NCBI GenBank assembly: GCA_020543525.1
Contig: JAHYIO010000005.1
Location: 248,001 to 312,000, forward strand
Length of the DNA: 64,000 bases
Direction: 5' to 3'
Source of the DNA: Coriolopsis trogii
Taxonomy: Eukaryota; Basidiomycota; Agaricomycetes; Polyporales; Polyporaceae
Shown here: piece by piece, positions 11,945 to 24,109 of the stretch
Position numbering within the stretch: the stretch's first letter is position 1
How the letters are laid out: the number at the start of each line of letters is the position of its first letter
Notes under the pieces: model-generated
Told to the model about the DNA's origin: nothing
Database searches by the model: none
The model's input: only the letters and a program-made list of their open reading frames with translations
Made by a program: the position numbers and the translations under genes

Positions 11945-13443
11945 AGGTATGTTACGGTGCGCTTCGTTTCGAAGCTGCAACACATACCAGATTGACACTA
12001 ATGCCCAGTTGACGTAGGATCTCACCTTGAGATACTCATGGTAGGATGGTGCGAGGATTTTTGGATGGGTGGATATGTGCGCGAGGTCCTAGTGATGTTT
12101 ATGACCGAGGATAGATCAGAGGCATGTATGGGTTTTGCACAAGCTACTTAGGCGCGCTGCCTTCTGCATTCTGTACAGGGAGAGGATCGTAAGCTTCGAC
12201 ATACGAATACGCTCAGATGACAGCTACTCGCAGACGTGAATTTCAAACTAACCGCAAAAGTCTTGTCAGTTTGCGATCTTCGCCCCTCATTGTGCTGCGG
12301 TAGTCTTCTGTTCACGAAACTCGATGGTGAAGATCCGTCGTTCGTGGTGAGGACTCAGCCAACACGCGGCCTCTCACAGGACATCGTCCACCGAGAAGAT
12401 TGCCGCACTTTGTCCTGCCCAGCATTTCTCGCTGTGCTGTCCTATGCACCGAGGTTTCATCCAGACCTTCGAAGCAAGCCGGCATACACGAGGCAAAGCG
12501 GTGCACTCACGAATGCCCTCCTTATGGCCATCGAACCGCATGCGTGCTAGGATCGCTGTAGATACCCCGGGCGAGAAGCTGCACCATCAGCCTGATAGGG
12601 TGTTGCCGCTCAAGTCTTGGAGCACCAGACGTACCATGTGTAGGCCATTGCGTAGTGTATCTTGACGGCTGATGTTGAGTAATGCGAACATCTTGACCAC
12701 GAAGGTCGGCCTATGCCTCAGATGCTCGCTACCGAGACCCCGAGAGACTCCAAGATATGAACAGGCACTCATCGATGGTGTGCAAGCACATAATCGCATT
12801 CAAAGTACAAAGGAGCCTGAGTTACGACAGTAGCTCGGTTACGGCCAACGCACACAGCACGTATAAAGCTCTGGACGAAAACAAACCATCATAGACAAAG
12901 TCAATATAACCCACATCAAGCGCACGTAATGGAAACGAACGTACGCGAGGACCCACATCGCCTCGGGCCCCAGTCCACGTAGGCATAGATGCGAAGCATG
13001 CACGAGTGCACGACGGCCCCGAAGCCAGCGCCGTACCTGGACGGTATCATAGGCGGGTATAGTATGCGACGGCGCAATCATCAGAGGCACCGCATGCGGG
13101 ACCTTGATGGACGGCGACAACGGAAAGAGGCAATCGTAGAGGACAAAAGTGAACAAGAGGATCGGGGACAGGGGACAGGAAACGATCAGAGGCACATCGG
13201 AGGTACTAGATATAACGCAGTCAGGGACAAGGCAGGAAATGGTAAAGGAATATGTAGGTTAGGTAGATCAGGACCAGAAATGACAGTAATTCACACAGAG
13301 GTGGAGAGACGAGACGACGCTCCTCTCCAATAAGCTGAGCTATCGGAAAGAAGCGCGCCTGGTACCAGTACAAAACATCCTACAACCGAGGGGGAAACAG
13401 CAAAACGGGGCGACGTGGCGAAGGTCTGATGATTGGAAGACCA
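11945..13443. other. Intergenic region, 1.5 kb
   Basis: No gene could be supported. Open frames on both strands are short and lack family resemblance. A minus-strand frame at 12587-12799 has fairly protein-like composition but no recognisable motif. The 3' end of the membrane-protein gene abuts the right side. Confidence 0.35.
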
Positions 13444-15103
13444 TTACTGCGCGTAGGCATCCTCGTCGTCGTACTTGCTATACTCGGTAGGAGCGAGGCT
13501 CTTCCTGTTACCCGAGGCGGGGTAGGCGGATCCGGGGGAAGGAGATGACGTGTTCTCAGGGGAGTAGAGCGTGCGCATGCCAGTACCATTGTAGTTTGCG
13601 GCGGGAGCCGGTGGTGCCGGACTACCGGGGACGTTACCACCCATTGCACGGCGTTCGGCGTACGCGCGCAGCATGGCATCGGGGGACATCACGTTCGCAG
13701 GCATAGGTTGCATGGGCATCGCACCCATGATTGGTGACTTCGGCGTCTGGTGAGTCGGACTGGGAGGAGTGGGCACAGAGAACAGCAATTCGTTGTGGTT
13801 TGCGCCAACTTCACCCGACCGCATCACTGGAGAAATACCATTTCAGCGCCATATCAACACATCTCATAAGCAGCAAACTTACTGGAGAGAGCAGGCATGA
13901 CTTCATCAATGCTAGGACGAGGGGCGCTCTCCTGGCCAGACATATGAGCACGGATGTCGTCGGGCGTCAAGGTCAATGGACCCGCAGCTTGAGTGGGTGA
14001 GAGGATGGGCGACGAGTTACTCGAGCTCTCCGTCGACAATTGGCGTATGGGAAGGGGCGGGAGTTCACTGTTGTGGAAAGCGCGCGAGGGGCGGGGGTCG
14101 GCAGCGAACGACACACGAGACACCCGGTTCTCGAAGGCGGAAGAGCGAAGGCCGGGGCGCAGTTGAGACATGTAGGGAGCGCCGCCTTCGAAATCTGCCG
14201 CAGAACCAATACCCGCCTGACCGCCCTCGACTGCAACAGTAGAACTGGGGCGAATAGCACCGAACGAGAACGAGGAGGCGCGGTTACCAGGAACGGCCAT
14301 GCTGTTGCGGATAGCGGCGTTAGCACCCGCACCAGAAAGTGATTTCCAGTCGGTAGAGATGGTTGACATGCGCTTGTCGACCATCTCGCTGAACACCTTG
14401 CGCTTCTCCCTGCTCTTCAAACGGCTCATCCTGACGTACGCAGCAGCGATGAGAGCCGCTATGAAGATGATGGGAATTATGACAGCAGCAGCGATGGCGC
14501 CCTTGGTCGGACCATGGGCCTCGACCGGTGTGTTGTTGACTTGCTCGACGGCGCCAGCAACAGCAGTAGAGGTGCGATCGCCAGAGTAGGTCGCAGAAAA
14601 AAGGGGGCCTGCAGCACCGTCGACCATCCATAGGGCTTCGTTGGAGGGAATGATCGTGAACTCCATGTTGATTGGAGAGGTGTAGTTCCACCATCCCGCC
14701 TGGAGCGTAGCATTGTAGCTGCCGGTTTTGTAGTCAACGTTCTCCCACTCGTGGAGAAGGGGATTCGAGGCGCTAGGAGCGTATAGGTAGATGTCGATGG
14801 TCGTTGCGTTGAGGCAAGCAGTGTCCCAGCTGATAGTGACTGGCTGGGAAGCATCGACGACCTGGCCCTTCGCGGGGGTCTTGTAGAGCCCGCCGGTAGA
14901 GCAGTCTAGTGATACCGTCAGTAACGGGGCAACCTTTGACTACACGCAGCCCCCCGACGACGCGACCGCCATCGCTCGCGCAGGCACAGATTGGAGGAAG
15001 GGCATGAAACGATTGTGAGATAGAGTAACTGACCATCGCGCTTCGCGTGTTTGTGCCCAACGGCAGAGTGACCGATACGGATGGTCTTGAAGCCGTTCTT
15101 CAT
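13444..15103 (-). CDS. Single-pass membrane protein with Ser/Pro-rich cytoplasmic tail
   Basis: Three exons (15034-15103, 13883-14905, 13444-13826) encode about 491 residues. After a short first exon the protein has a Cys-containing extracellular-type module (residues about 25-130) with several Asn-X-Thr/Ser sites. A Thr/Val linker leads to one strong transmembrane segment at residues about 159-181, flanked by R-M-S-R-L-K-S-R-E-K-R on the inner side. The remainder is a long Ser/Pro-rich tail ending in acidic residues. The layout, a small glycosylated ectodomain plus a long disordered tail, is common in fungal cell-surface or cell-wall sensor-like proteins, but no named family is recognised. 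The N-terminus lacks a convincing signal peptide, so an upstream exon carrying one may be missing from this model. Confidence 0.75.
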
Positions 15104-15465
15104 CGTGAAAAGAGTGTAGAGATAAAAGAGTGAACGAGAAAGAGAGGGTGAGGAAGCACTCGACGGCGAGGGCGACGACGAGGGACGACGACGGCAGCGA
15201 CGAGGACGACGGGGACGACGAAGATGACGGCGGGGAAGAAAGGGGCAACGACAACGGCGCCCCCCTCCCGGGAGAACAGGCGCCTTACGTACGTAACGCC
15301 ATATTAGTATTCGCTTACGCCTTGGCGTGGATTTACCAAGGACTATAACCTGTCTCTAGGCAACACAGACACGCAAGTAATAATCGTTGACTAACACATG
15401 ACATGAGCACTACTTATACATCTCTACGCCCCCTGCACTATACTCAAGAATACGAGTGCGGCCAC
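15104..15465. repeat. GAC/GAG-rich low-complexity stretch and gene gap
   Basis: Between the membrane-protein start and the PARP-UBC stop, bases about 15123-15245 are an imperfect purine-rich tract of GAC, GACG and GAG units, which is CT-rich on the coding strand of the membrane-protein gene. It is probably the pyrimidine-rich 5' leader or core promoter of that gene, a common layout in filamentous fungi. No other feature was seen. Confidence 0.5.
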
Positions 15466-18400
15466 TCACGCCGCAATCCTGTCTACATTCTTTGGGATCT
15501 GCGAATGGGAACGACTCTGTCGTCAATCGCAGTCTATGAAGCACAGCTGGACGCTTACCCTCCACCCATGAGTGGCAGCAGCGCGTTTGTAGCCGTCGAG
15601 AGCTTCATGTATGCCGTATGGTCTACCAGAGAGAATTGTCATCGGCTCAGCCACCGAACGCACCCTCGATAACCTGCAAACCACTCACGTGTTCCAATTG
15701 GGTGCCAGCCTCGCCGGTCTCGGGTCCAAGTTGGAAATGGCCAGCCTGATCTGTAGGAGGACCGCAGAGATACTAGCGCACGCCTGTCAACTTGCGCCAA
15801 TGGAAGAACGGTTTCGTGTCTCACCTGTAGCTGGGAAGCCATCCTGTCATTCGAATCAGGTATTGGGCGGTGAGCGGCATGGCTTTTCACGGAAAATATG
15901 GAGACTCACCGTCAGCCGTCAACAAATCCATGCATATCGACCCGCCTGCGAACAATGGAAGTCAGTCCACGTTGACACGCGCAGGCGATGCTGCGCCACC
16001 GCATCCCCTGTCAAGGATCCCCGCATTGCCGCAGGAATGCAGAATTAGATGATGTACTTACCCAAGGTGACGTGCCCGCCACCGCCCTGGCTGAACCCCA
16101 AGAGTCTGGGCTTGAGCAGGCGGAAAAAGGGCGGCGCGTGAGGGAATGCTCCCGGGAATCGAATCTCAAAGACGAGCGAGTTGACACCGCTGGGTCGAAC
16201 CGGGTCAATAGGCAGTTCGACGGAAGACGCAAACGGGTACATACCGTTGCTCCATGTCCTTGGCAATGGGTAGGTCCTTGTCGAACGAGTGCAACTCCAC
16301 GATCCATTGATACAGATTGTCTCCAATAAGATCCTCAGGCAGGTACCAGCCGAGCTCTTGCAAGCTCCTCGCGGACTTCTGCTCCTTGAGTATCGACTTG
16401 AGCTCTCGCTGGAGGGCGTTCGTGGCTTGCATTGACGACTCCGTCGGAGGTGGGATGAGATGCGCCATGGCATTGTTGACCCATTCACGATCATGCTCCC
16501 AGTCGTCGACGATCTCGATGACTCTCTCAGGACCTTGACTGTTGTCGACACCAACCATGAGCTGCGCCGGCGGAGGGGCCTCGAAGATCCTGAGATCATC
16601 ATTGTCGTAATCGACAGGAATGAACTCTTCGCGTCGCGCCGATAACACCTTCTCAAGTGCGTGTGTGGGCTCAGGGATACGGATGTACTTCCCGCTAAGA
16701 GTGAGCGGGTGGGTGGGGTCCAGTCGAACGTATGGGATTCCATCGTCGGCCTCCTGTTGAGGTGGAGGAACAGCTGCTCCACGTCCTGTCATCGGGTTCC
16801 AACCCACAGGGATGATGGAAGGCATTCCGTAGTTCGGCGGATTGGTAGACGTCGACGGCGCGTTCTGCGCATGCGCGTATCCGCTTCCTTTGACCATGAA
16901 GTAACGGCTGGAAGCCCGTCCACAAGTAAGTATGCCGACGATGCGAAGCGGACAGGGAGAAACATACCAAATGATCCACTCGGTCTTGTTCACTACAAAG
17001 TATGGTTGGGTCGAAACGAACTTCGAGGGCAGATTGACGATCTCCGCAAGTGCAACGCAGCTGGAAACCCGCGCGCCACTGTTCCGCCAACAACTTTGTG
17101 CCCCTTGCGCGTACCCTGATGTAGACACCGAGCCATCCTTTGCGAAGTAGACACCTGCAGTCCGCTGTGAGACTTACGAACTTGGAATGACAACTCAATT
17201 TCACGCACCATCTCCGAATGCTCTCCCATTCGTCACGGTCTTGAACCAGAGACCATGTCTTATGATCTGCGATGCTGTTAGAAGCGCTCCACGTCGGTAC
17301 GACAGCAAACTTACTGAATGCCAGTTCTTAGCAGCGGAACCATGGAAGGCCTGAATAGTATGGCGGCTGTCAGCTGGGTGTGGGAGTTGTATGCGGGTAC
17401 ACGTACATAGAGAGAGGGGTACTCTCTAGCTCGGGCATTCTCCTGTTGCGCTTGCCGGACAGCATCACGGTACTTGGCTTCGGCATCGGGTGCACCAACG
17501 CTGAACCGGAACTGCTTCCACTCAGGCCCTGGAAGTCAAACAAAGTCGGTAAGTGCACACCAGCGTAGACGGTATGCGCACCAATGTTCTTCACTTGCTC
17601 ATCCTCGTCCTGAAGCTCCTCGAGGTGGGCAGTACATGACGCTACACACCAACGGAGGATGGACCAAGCTGCTTCGGGAATCGTTTTGTCCATGTCTTGG
17701 AGTCGCGGCTTGGCCCGTCCCGCCTTTCGAGGCTGCTCGAGATGCTTCTTCATGTCTGCGATCTATGAGTACTGTTAGCGACGCGCAGACCTGCAACCGG
17801 CAGAACACTACACACTGAAGGAAGAGTGTCGATGAGTCTCACGGTCGCTGCGCGCATCTATCACATCATCAGCGCGTTTCCCGGTGATGCCGTCGCGCGC
17901 ACCCACGTACCTCCGGAGCTGCTAGTTCGTCGAACTCGTAGAGCCCATCGGCACCCCGGTTTGCGGCGAGTGGGACGTTGCTCTCTATTCGCAGTCCCAT
18001 GCCAATGGGAAGAGGTGCGTCCATCGCGCCTTCAGCTACCGCGATGTATGCGAGCGAGACCAGAAGGTCTACAACCACCGGGTTGGCGCAGATCTCGTAC
18101 TATACAGGGCATCTTCAGGATCGAGATCACTTATAGAGTTTATGCGCACCTCTAGCGAAGGCCCACGATTGAGAGTGTAGTACTGATACGTGCATAACTT
18201 CGAGCTGCATACGTATGGTTTGAGCGCATCTAGATCCTCCTTGAGCTGTTGGTGGCATACGAGGCAGTACCGCGGACAAAGCTTCATGCAATGTCAAGGA
18301 TGTTCAGCTATGCTCGTGAATCAATCAAGCCAACTCACAGTGATTCGACGCATGAGGTATGCGAATGCAAGCAAAGGAAGATTGATAGGCTCTGAACCGT

Positions 18401-20000
18401 CGCGTTGAAGCAGAGGATCGGGAGGCAGCATGTAGCTTCTAGAGAGGACCTCGTCTGCCGCGTCTGCCTCTCTGATGAGCTGCAAAACTGTCAGAAACCA
18501 AAGCGCGCCTGTCATGCGAGCACGTACATAACCCTTGAGTCGCATGATGTCGCCGGGTGGTTGTTGGCTCGTCTCGACCTCCCACCAGAGTGTCTCAGCG
18601 CCCGCCCACCCCAACTCGTACTGTATGCGCAGCTGCAAAATGCGAAGAAAGTGCCCGTTGAGTAGGCTTTCGAGAGACGAACTCAAGCTGAAAGGACGGA
18701 AGCCGGTAGTGGGCTCCTCTGGCTCGATGATAGGTTGAGGCTCCTCAATGGGCAAAGGGCCATCATCATAGTCGTTGTAATCGTTGTACTCTTCGTCTCC
18801 AAACAGGGGCTCTTCGACGGCTTCGACAACAGGCTGGGCACCGTACTCCTCCTTCAGCCCAAACTTTCGTACTGTGTCTGCGGCATCCTCGACTGTCGGC
18901 TTGTAACCTAACGTCAGCCCGACGCGGAACTGTGGTAGAGCACCGTGGAAGTGCGACGACGTGGTATACGTGGCGTCATACTGCACGACTGGATAGACAC
19001 CACGTAGCCCCGAGATGAGGAGCGTGATGTGCTGCGCGCGAGACAGCAGCTGCTTGTCCCACGCCATGAGAGCACGCGCAGGTATAGTATCCGCAAGGGC
19101 TTTTGCGGGGAGGGAGACTGAGAGGGCAAAGTCGTCGATTCCGAATGGAATGTAGCCCGGACAGTATTCATATGCAACAATCTCATTGAAGTGGCTGTAT
19201 GCAGTGTGAGCGCAAACGAAGAGCGGGCGTGATGATCTGACAGACCGTTGCAAGAGTGTTCTATCGGCTTTGCTTTGACCGGGTTGGGGCCCTATGCCCA
19301 GCTCCTCGTCCATGTCATAGTCACCCATATAATCTTCGTCGACGTCGTCCTCATCGTCGACTTCTTCTTCATCCTCACTGTCGGTCACTCTACGGAAAGC
19401 GGGTCTGTTTGCCTTTCTCTTCTTGGCAAGCTTCTCCAGCACCTTAACGAGTACGTCTTGTATGCTTAACGAGCCATCCTCATGGACGGTCTCGGTAACA
19501 CTGGAAACATACGCGGGCAACTCATCTCGAGATGAGCAGAAGAAGGTATGATCTGAGGGGTACTCGGACGCATCTGTGCATAGCTGTAAGCATGTCCTGG
19601 TTGACAAATACGTGGAATAAGACGACGAGGAGATATGGACAAGCATACAAGGCTACATTCGTGATAGATCCAGCCATCTTCGACCGATGGGATCCATGTT
19701 CAAGTGAGGACTCGGAGGACGGCGACTAACCTGAAACGAGAATCGTGAGGGTGACCAGGAGATCACCTTCGGTTTCCGCGATGACACAGTCAAAGGAGCC
19801 GTCTTCTTCTCCCTGGGAGACACCTTTACGCAGGACAAGATCGCGTTGAGGAAGAGTGATGAGGAGAAGAGGAAATGTGGCGCACTCAGTAACCGTAGAC
19901 CCTGACACTCTATTCCCTGCGCAACCGTCTGAGATGCACTCCGTAGGTCATGTTGAAACCGTTTGCGACCTCTTGCAGGCACAGTATTGCTAGTGGACAT
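15466..20000 (-). CDS. PARP catalytic domain fused to a UBC (E2-like) domain
   Basis: A large multi-exon gene whose exons read in order from about 20000 down to 15466. The N-terminus (R-G-R-K-R-F) is followed by a small domain ending near 19370, an acidic linker, and a large middle region (18.3-19.3 kb). A four-Cys module follows (C-L-V-C...C-S-S-K-L-C, near 18150-18270), similar to PARP6/8-type proteins. The ADP-ribosyltransferase core runs from about 17530 to 16900: it has FRFSVGAPDAEAKY, AFHGSAAKNWHS with the NAD-binding His, and VYFAKDGS with the Tyr. The third catalytic position is not an obvious Glu. The C-terminus (16.25-15.47 kb) is an E2 fold with FEIRFPGAFPHAPPFFR and GGSICMDLL, where the Cys sits at the E2 active-site position. 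One exon is only about 19 bases (near 15828-15846). The stop is at 15466-15468. The start (20000, or 20213 upstream) and the second intron are uncertain. Confidence 0.8.
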
Positions 20001-20650
20001 CTCTCGATGGTCGTGGATAGTGCGCTTGAGAGCTGGGGGCATGAGTGGCTCAGAAGTTGATGTGACTTTGTCGACTTGCCGCAGCAGCGTGCTGCGTAGC
20101 CTCCAATCTTTGGTCTCTGCTTCTCCGACTTCTCTAGGGCCCGGAGACAGTGAGGTCGTGCGTGAGGACGATGGCGTAGTCCAAGAGACCACTGCAGCAC
20201 GACAGGATGCCACGAGATTTAACTACTTAACGTGTCTGACTCGACCTGAGGCTCGGTGCCGAGGCAGTACCTTGTGGTTTCTTCAGTCCCTTTCTGCACT
20301 CTTGTATGTCGAGACAGTCTCGTCTGCGGGATGTAGAAACGACGACCAGAGATGATGAACGTCGGGGCCACGCCACTGACGCGTTGTTAGCGCTGGAGGT
20401 AGCGCTGTCGGGCGCTCAACATTGAACATAACATAACATATACAAATCAATACATGCGTTCCACACGATCGCTCGTACGTAGCACTGTCGTGTTCGATTA
20501 TTTAAACTAGAAGGGCTTCCACTATAAGAGTGTATTACTAGAGTTCGGCGCGAGACGGACGATGACGCTCACTCGACTGCTGCCTCCGTAGTAATCCCGA
20601 CTGAAAGTGTACCGGTCGAGTCCAGGCGATGCAACTTGCGCTTGATACCT
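20001..20650. other. Intergenic region
   Basis: Upstream of the PARP-UBC gene. A longer in-frame N-terminal extension of that gene up to 20213 is possible. The short direct repeat ACATAACATAACATA lies near 20430-20446. No separate gene was recognised. Confidence 0.35.
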
Positions 20651-21922
20651 TGCAGAATTCTAGACAGGCCTTCCCGTGGAGACTATGTGGCTTTTGCGCA
20701 GGTCGAGGACCACCCTCGCCGACGCGGCCTTGTGCACAGAGGCCATTGTATCAAAGGCTTCCCGGACAATCGAGATCGACCAGGCGTTTCGACGGTTTCG
20801 TCTCCTCGAGCAGCGCGTGTGCGTCGTTCACCACAACAGGAAAGTGGATAGGTGTGATTGAGACGCAGACCTCATCCACAGCACTGGAAGGTATTTCAGG
20901 ACGTCGATTGTCGCTCTGAAGGTTGCCTTAGTACTGTCGAAGGTGTGATGGCCGATGCGGTCCGTCATGATCTTGAATGTCCTCAGGTTCGTGCACCTGT
21001 GGAGAGAGAGCACCTCCCACTCCGCTGAGAAGTCTTGCAGAAGCAGCAGATTGTCGGTTAGCCTGGCAAGGATGAAACGCTGGCTTACGGATCGTGGCCA
21101 CGGGGAGTGGGCGGCCTAAGGCAATCGTGGCGAACGCTTGCGGACTAAACGGGTCTGTCTGACCCATGAGGCGTTGAGAGGCTTTGATAGAGACGGGACA
21201 GAGGGTACGGCCGGCGACCTGAAGCAGATAACCCATTTGCGCGACCTGGTCCCTGTCGTCACGCCCTCCGTCGATGACAAAGTCGCTGAGGGATTTCCAA
21301 TAAAGCATCCTAGACGGATGGAATAACTGCTTGAGGGTTGCTAGGTGAAGGGCGCCCAATATCAGGTTGTCAATACGGAGGTGAGCTGGAAACGAGATCA
21401 CAGAGAGACCCGGATCCGGTGCTGAGCCATCGAAGTTGGATGTACCATGGGGTTGCAGAGATGCAAATACTCGATGTGGGCGAAGAGACCGAGGAAGCGG
21501 TAGAGGTCGTCCACGCTCGACTCGCCGGTTAAGTTGCAAGACTGGACCCTCAGGAGCGTAAGATCGACCACGATCGGCCTTTGAAGCACGGTATCCTCTT
21601 ATGGACTTGATATGTGTATATCTCTGAGGTACAGCACGCGCAAGCCTTTCAGGTTGCTGAACAAGGCGGAATCCTACACCGATACAGACAAATACAGTCG
21701 TTTGATGTGGGGTGTGACCTTTGAAGAGGAGGTCACGAAAGAAGGGAGGTCGCTAAAAGCCGCCTTCTTGTGTGATGCAGACCAGGCGGAGAAGAGGTAG
21801 TAGCGGCTCGCGGGTCCCCACGAGTGGCACACGAGCGAACACGACCTCAATGACGCAGGGACATCGTGAACGTGGTCGATGATAGCGTCAGTTATCTCCC
21901 CAGGAAGCTTCATTGCCTTCAA
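20651..21922 (-). pseudogene. Degenerate F-box gene
   Basis: The N-terminus (LPGEITDAIIDHVHD, SLVCHSWGPASRYYLF) is clearly an F-box of the same subfamily as the intact genes at 30149 and 55585. The frame is broken by an in-frame TAG at about 21674-21676 and a TAA near 21602. It then shifts to another frame between about 21440 and 21470, where the homologous LRR-like part continues (PAHLRIDNLILGALHLATLK). A conserved intron position is recognisable near 21030-21085, followed by a block matching the second exon of the intact genes. A last homologous block (VVLDLRKSHIVSTGRPV) lies in yet another frame near 20660-20750. No GT-AG intron removes the stops. This is most simply a dead copy. Confidence 0.75.
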
Positions 21923-22683
21923 ACCCTGGTTAAATGACTAATTGCGTCTGATTAGGCTAGCTGCGAGTAGAGCAAGAGAAAGTCCATGTCAGGATCATCC
22001 TTATCTGCATGGCGAGAGAGTCGACCTTTACCGGCGATGACTCGGAAGTCGAGTATAATTGGATCATTTGGATGCTCCTTAACACCACTTAGCAGCGGCT
22101 GTATAGGTAGAGAGACAACGTCGTGTAAGTCAAGACCATGAAGGCAATGTCGGTGAGCGGATGGACTTGATCATGATCATTGGCGTTTGTCTTCTTTGTC
22201 TCGAGGAACCGGCGTCAAGGCTGCCTTTCCTGGCTCATTACGTCATGCGCACGAGCACTGAAATTGGCGATAGGTTTGCCTGAGATGGCGCAGTCACATA
22301 GTATGGGTATGATGTCTTTCAAGAACCATGGACATGACTGACTTTCAGAGGCACATACAAAGAATCGCATCAATCCGCAAGGCACTGTTAGGAATGGCAT
22401 GCGCACGATGACACGTACTACTAGTCCGACCGGGGCCTGCCAACAAACAATTGTGCCCTCATTTCAGGGTACTATCAGCCGTCGCGTATACGCAGTAAGT
22501 TGGAGATCACATTCGTTGCACATCACGTCCCTCAAGCTATTGTAAAGACTTAGAAGATTGAAAAATAACACATCAATATCCGAGGGTAGTAGGGGAACAC
22601 ATGGAACTCACAATCCGCGGACTCAGCCTCGCTCCAGCCAACTTCCATTGAGAGCAGGGGGACACTCGGTCCCAACATCTGCT
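21923..22683. other. Intergenic region
   Basis: No gene or relic could be recognised. The segment separates the 5' end of the dead F-box copy from the 3' end of coiled-coil copy 4. Confidence 0.35.
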
Positions 22684-24109
22684 TCAGTGACATCGATTGG
22701 GAGCGTCAGCACTTGAACTTGGAGAGACTGCATGTCGCTGACGTAGGCACTCACCAGACTCGACCACAGCACGTTCATTATGATAGCCTCCGGGCATGTC
22801 TGCCTTCGACCCGCCGTGACGACTCAGGACGACCTTGCACTTCGATATACATTGCGTTCGAATCGGCCCTAGGTGCGTCCCAGACTTCGCGACGTCGGTC
22901 AGGTCCTCCCTCCACTCCGCCATCATTCCCAACTGTAGCGCGTACAGCACGGTAGCTCCATGTCCCGCGCTCGGCCCAGCGGTTCCCGTGTTCCCACCGG
23001 GTTCAGTTTCCATTGTGGCGGGGTCGAAGACAGCGCCCGGGATCGCTGCGAAGAGAGACAGTTCGCGTGACAGGACACGCTCTCCGATCATCTCGTGAGC
23101 CTTCGCGACGTTGATGGCTACATCACGAATATCGCTCGCAAACTCCGTGCTGAGGACATTGGAGAGACTCGGGCGTGGGCCTGTCACGCCGCATGCCATG
23201 AGCACGTCCACGACGATGTCGGACAGAGATTGCATGAGGTATTCTTGTCTTTTGTCGGCGTCAGGAAGCGCCTTGATGGTCGTGCGGGCAAGAACTCTCC
23301 ATCTGCCGGCGACCGACTGAAGTTCTGCATTGGTTTCAGCTAAGTTTTGGGGCGTAATGATGGGCTATGTACGCACCTCTTCCTCTCATTGCCTTGTGGA
23401 GTTCCTGTACAATCCTCATGCGACTCGAGTCGGATGAGATGTCGAGGTCCCAGGTGCTCGTGACGCGCTGGATGTGTTGTACCAACACAGCCTGGATGGC
23501 GGTCCACGCCGTTTCGACCATATCTTGTGGGCGTATCTCACGGAGAGTCTCTAAGAATACATGTCCCAGAAGACACGACTCGCCAATTCTGTGACGAGCC
23601 TCCATGTTCGCCGCGGTCGGATAGTGGTACTCGAACTCGGGTGCATCGGCGACGTTGGACGCCAGCTGGAGTAGTGCCTCATTGATAGCGCTGACAATGC
23701 TGACGACTTGCCTCTCCGCTGCGAGGTCTTCTTTGACTAGGAACGTCTCCGCTAGATGCAGCTCCTTCGTCCTCAATCTAAGACGCTCTTCGGCATCCCG
23801 AGACTTCTCCTCCGACCGCTCGAGGTGGTCCTCGAGAGTCGCAATGCGTTGCAACTGATCGTTCGCCTCGGCTCGGAGGCGCCTCGTATCTTCCTCTGCT
23901 CGTACGCATCTCACCTTGTATGCCTCCATCTCCTCTCTGATCCGCACAAGCTCTCCCGCACCTCTGCCTTGCTCCTCGTCGACTATCCTACTTGCAGGAG
24001 GGGTGTCGCGTCGTATCAGTGGCCTCGTATGTCCTTTCAGCCACCCCGGCATCCAGAATATCACATAGTTGGCACAGGCTACAGCAGAATTCAAGAGCTT
24101 AAGAATCAT
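22684..24109 (-). CDS. Coiled-coil family protein, copy 4
   Basis: Two exons, 23377-24109 and 22684-23339, give about 462 residues. The N-terminal 26 residues are hydrophobic (ACANYVIFWMPGWL) and may anchor the protein. Residues about 52-120 form the coiled coil. The signature RLRTKELHLAETFLVKED follows, then TAIQAVLVQHIQRV and TSTWDLD. The intron is phase 1 and exon 2 starts before LQSVAGRWRVLARTTIK. Further landmarks are MIGERVLSRELSLFAAIPG, VFDPATME and the LQLGMMAEWRED block. Copies 4 and 5 share RELSLFAA, VFDP and EWRED wording that copies 1-3 and 6 lack, so they form a subgroup. No Hsp70-like partner is adjacent: the region upstream (24110-25225) leads to copy 5 in the same orientation. 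Confidence 0.8.

Noticed and set aside
21602..21676. Intron removing the stops of the F-box copy
   Set aside because: No GT donor and AG acceptor at usable distance bring the two halves in frame, and a further frameshift follows downstream.
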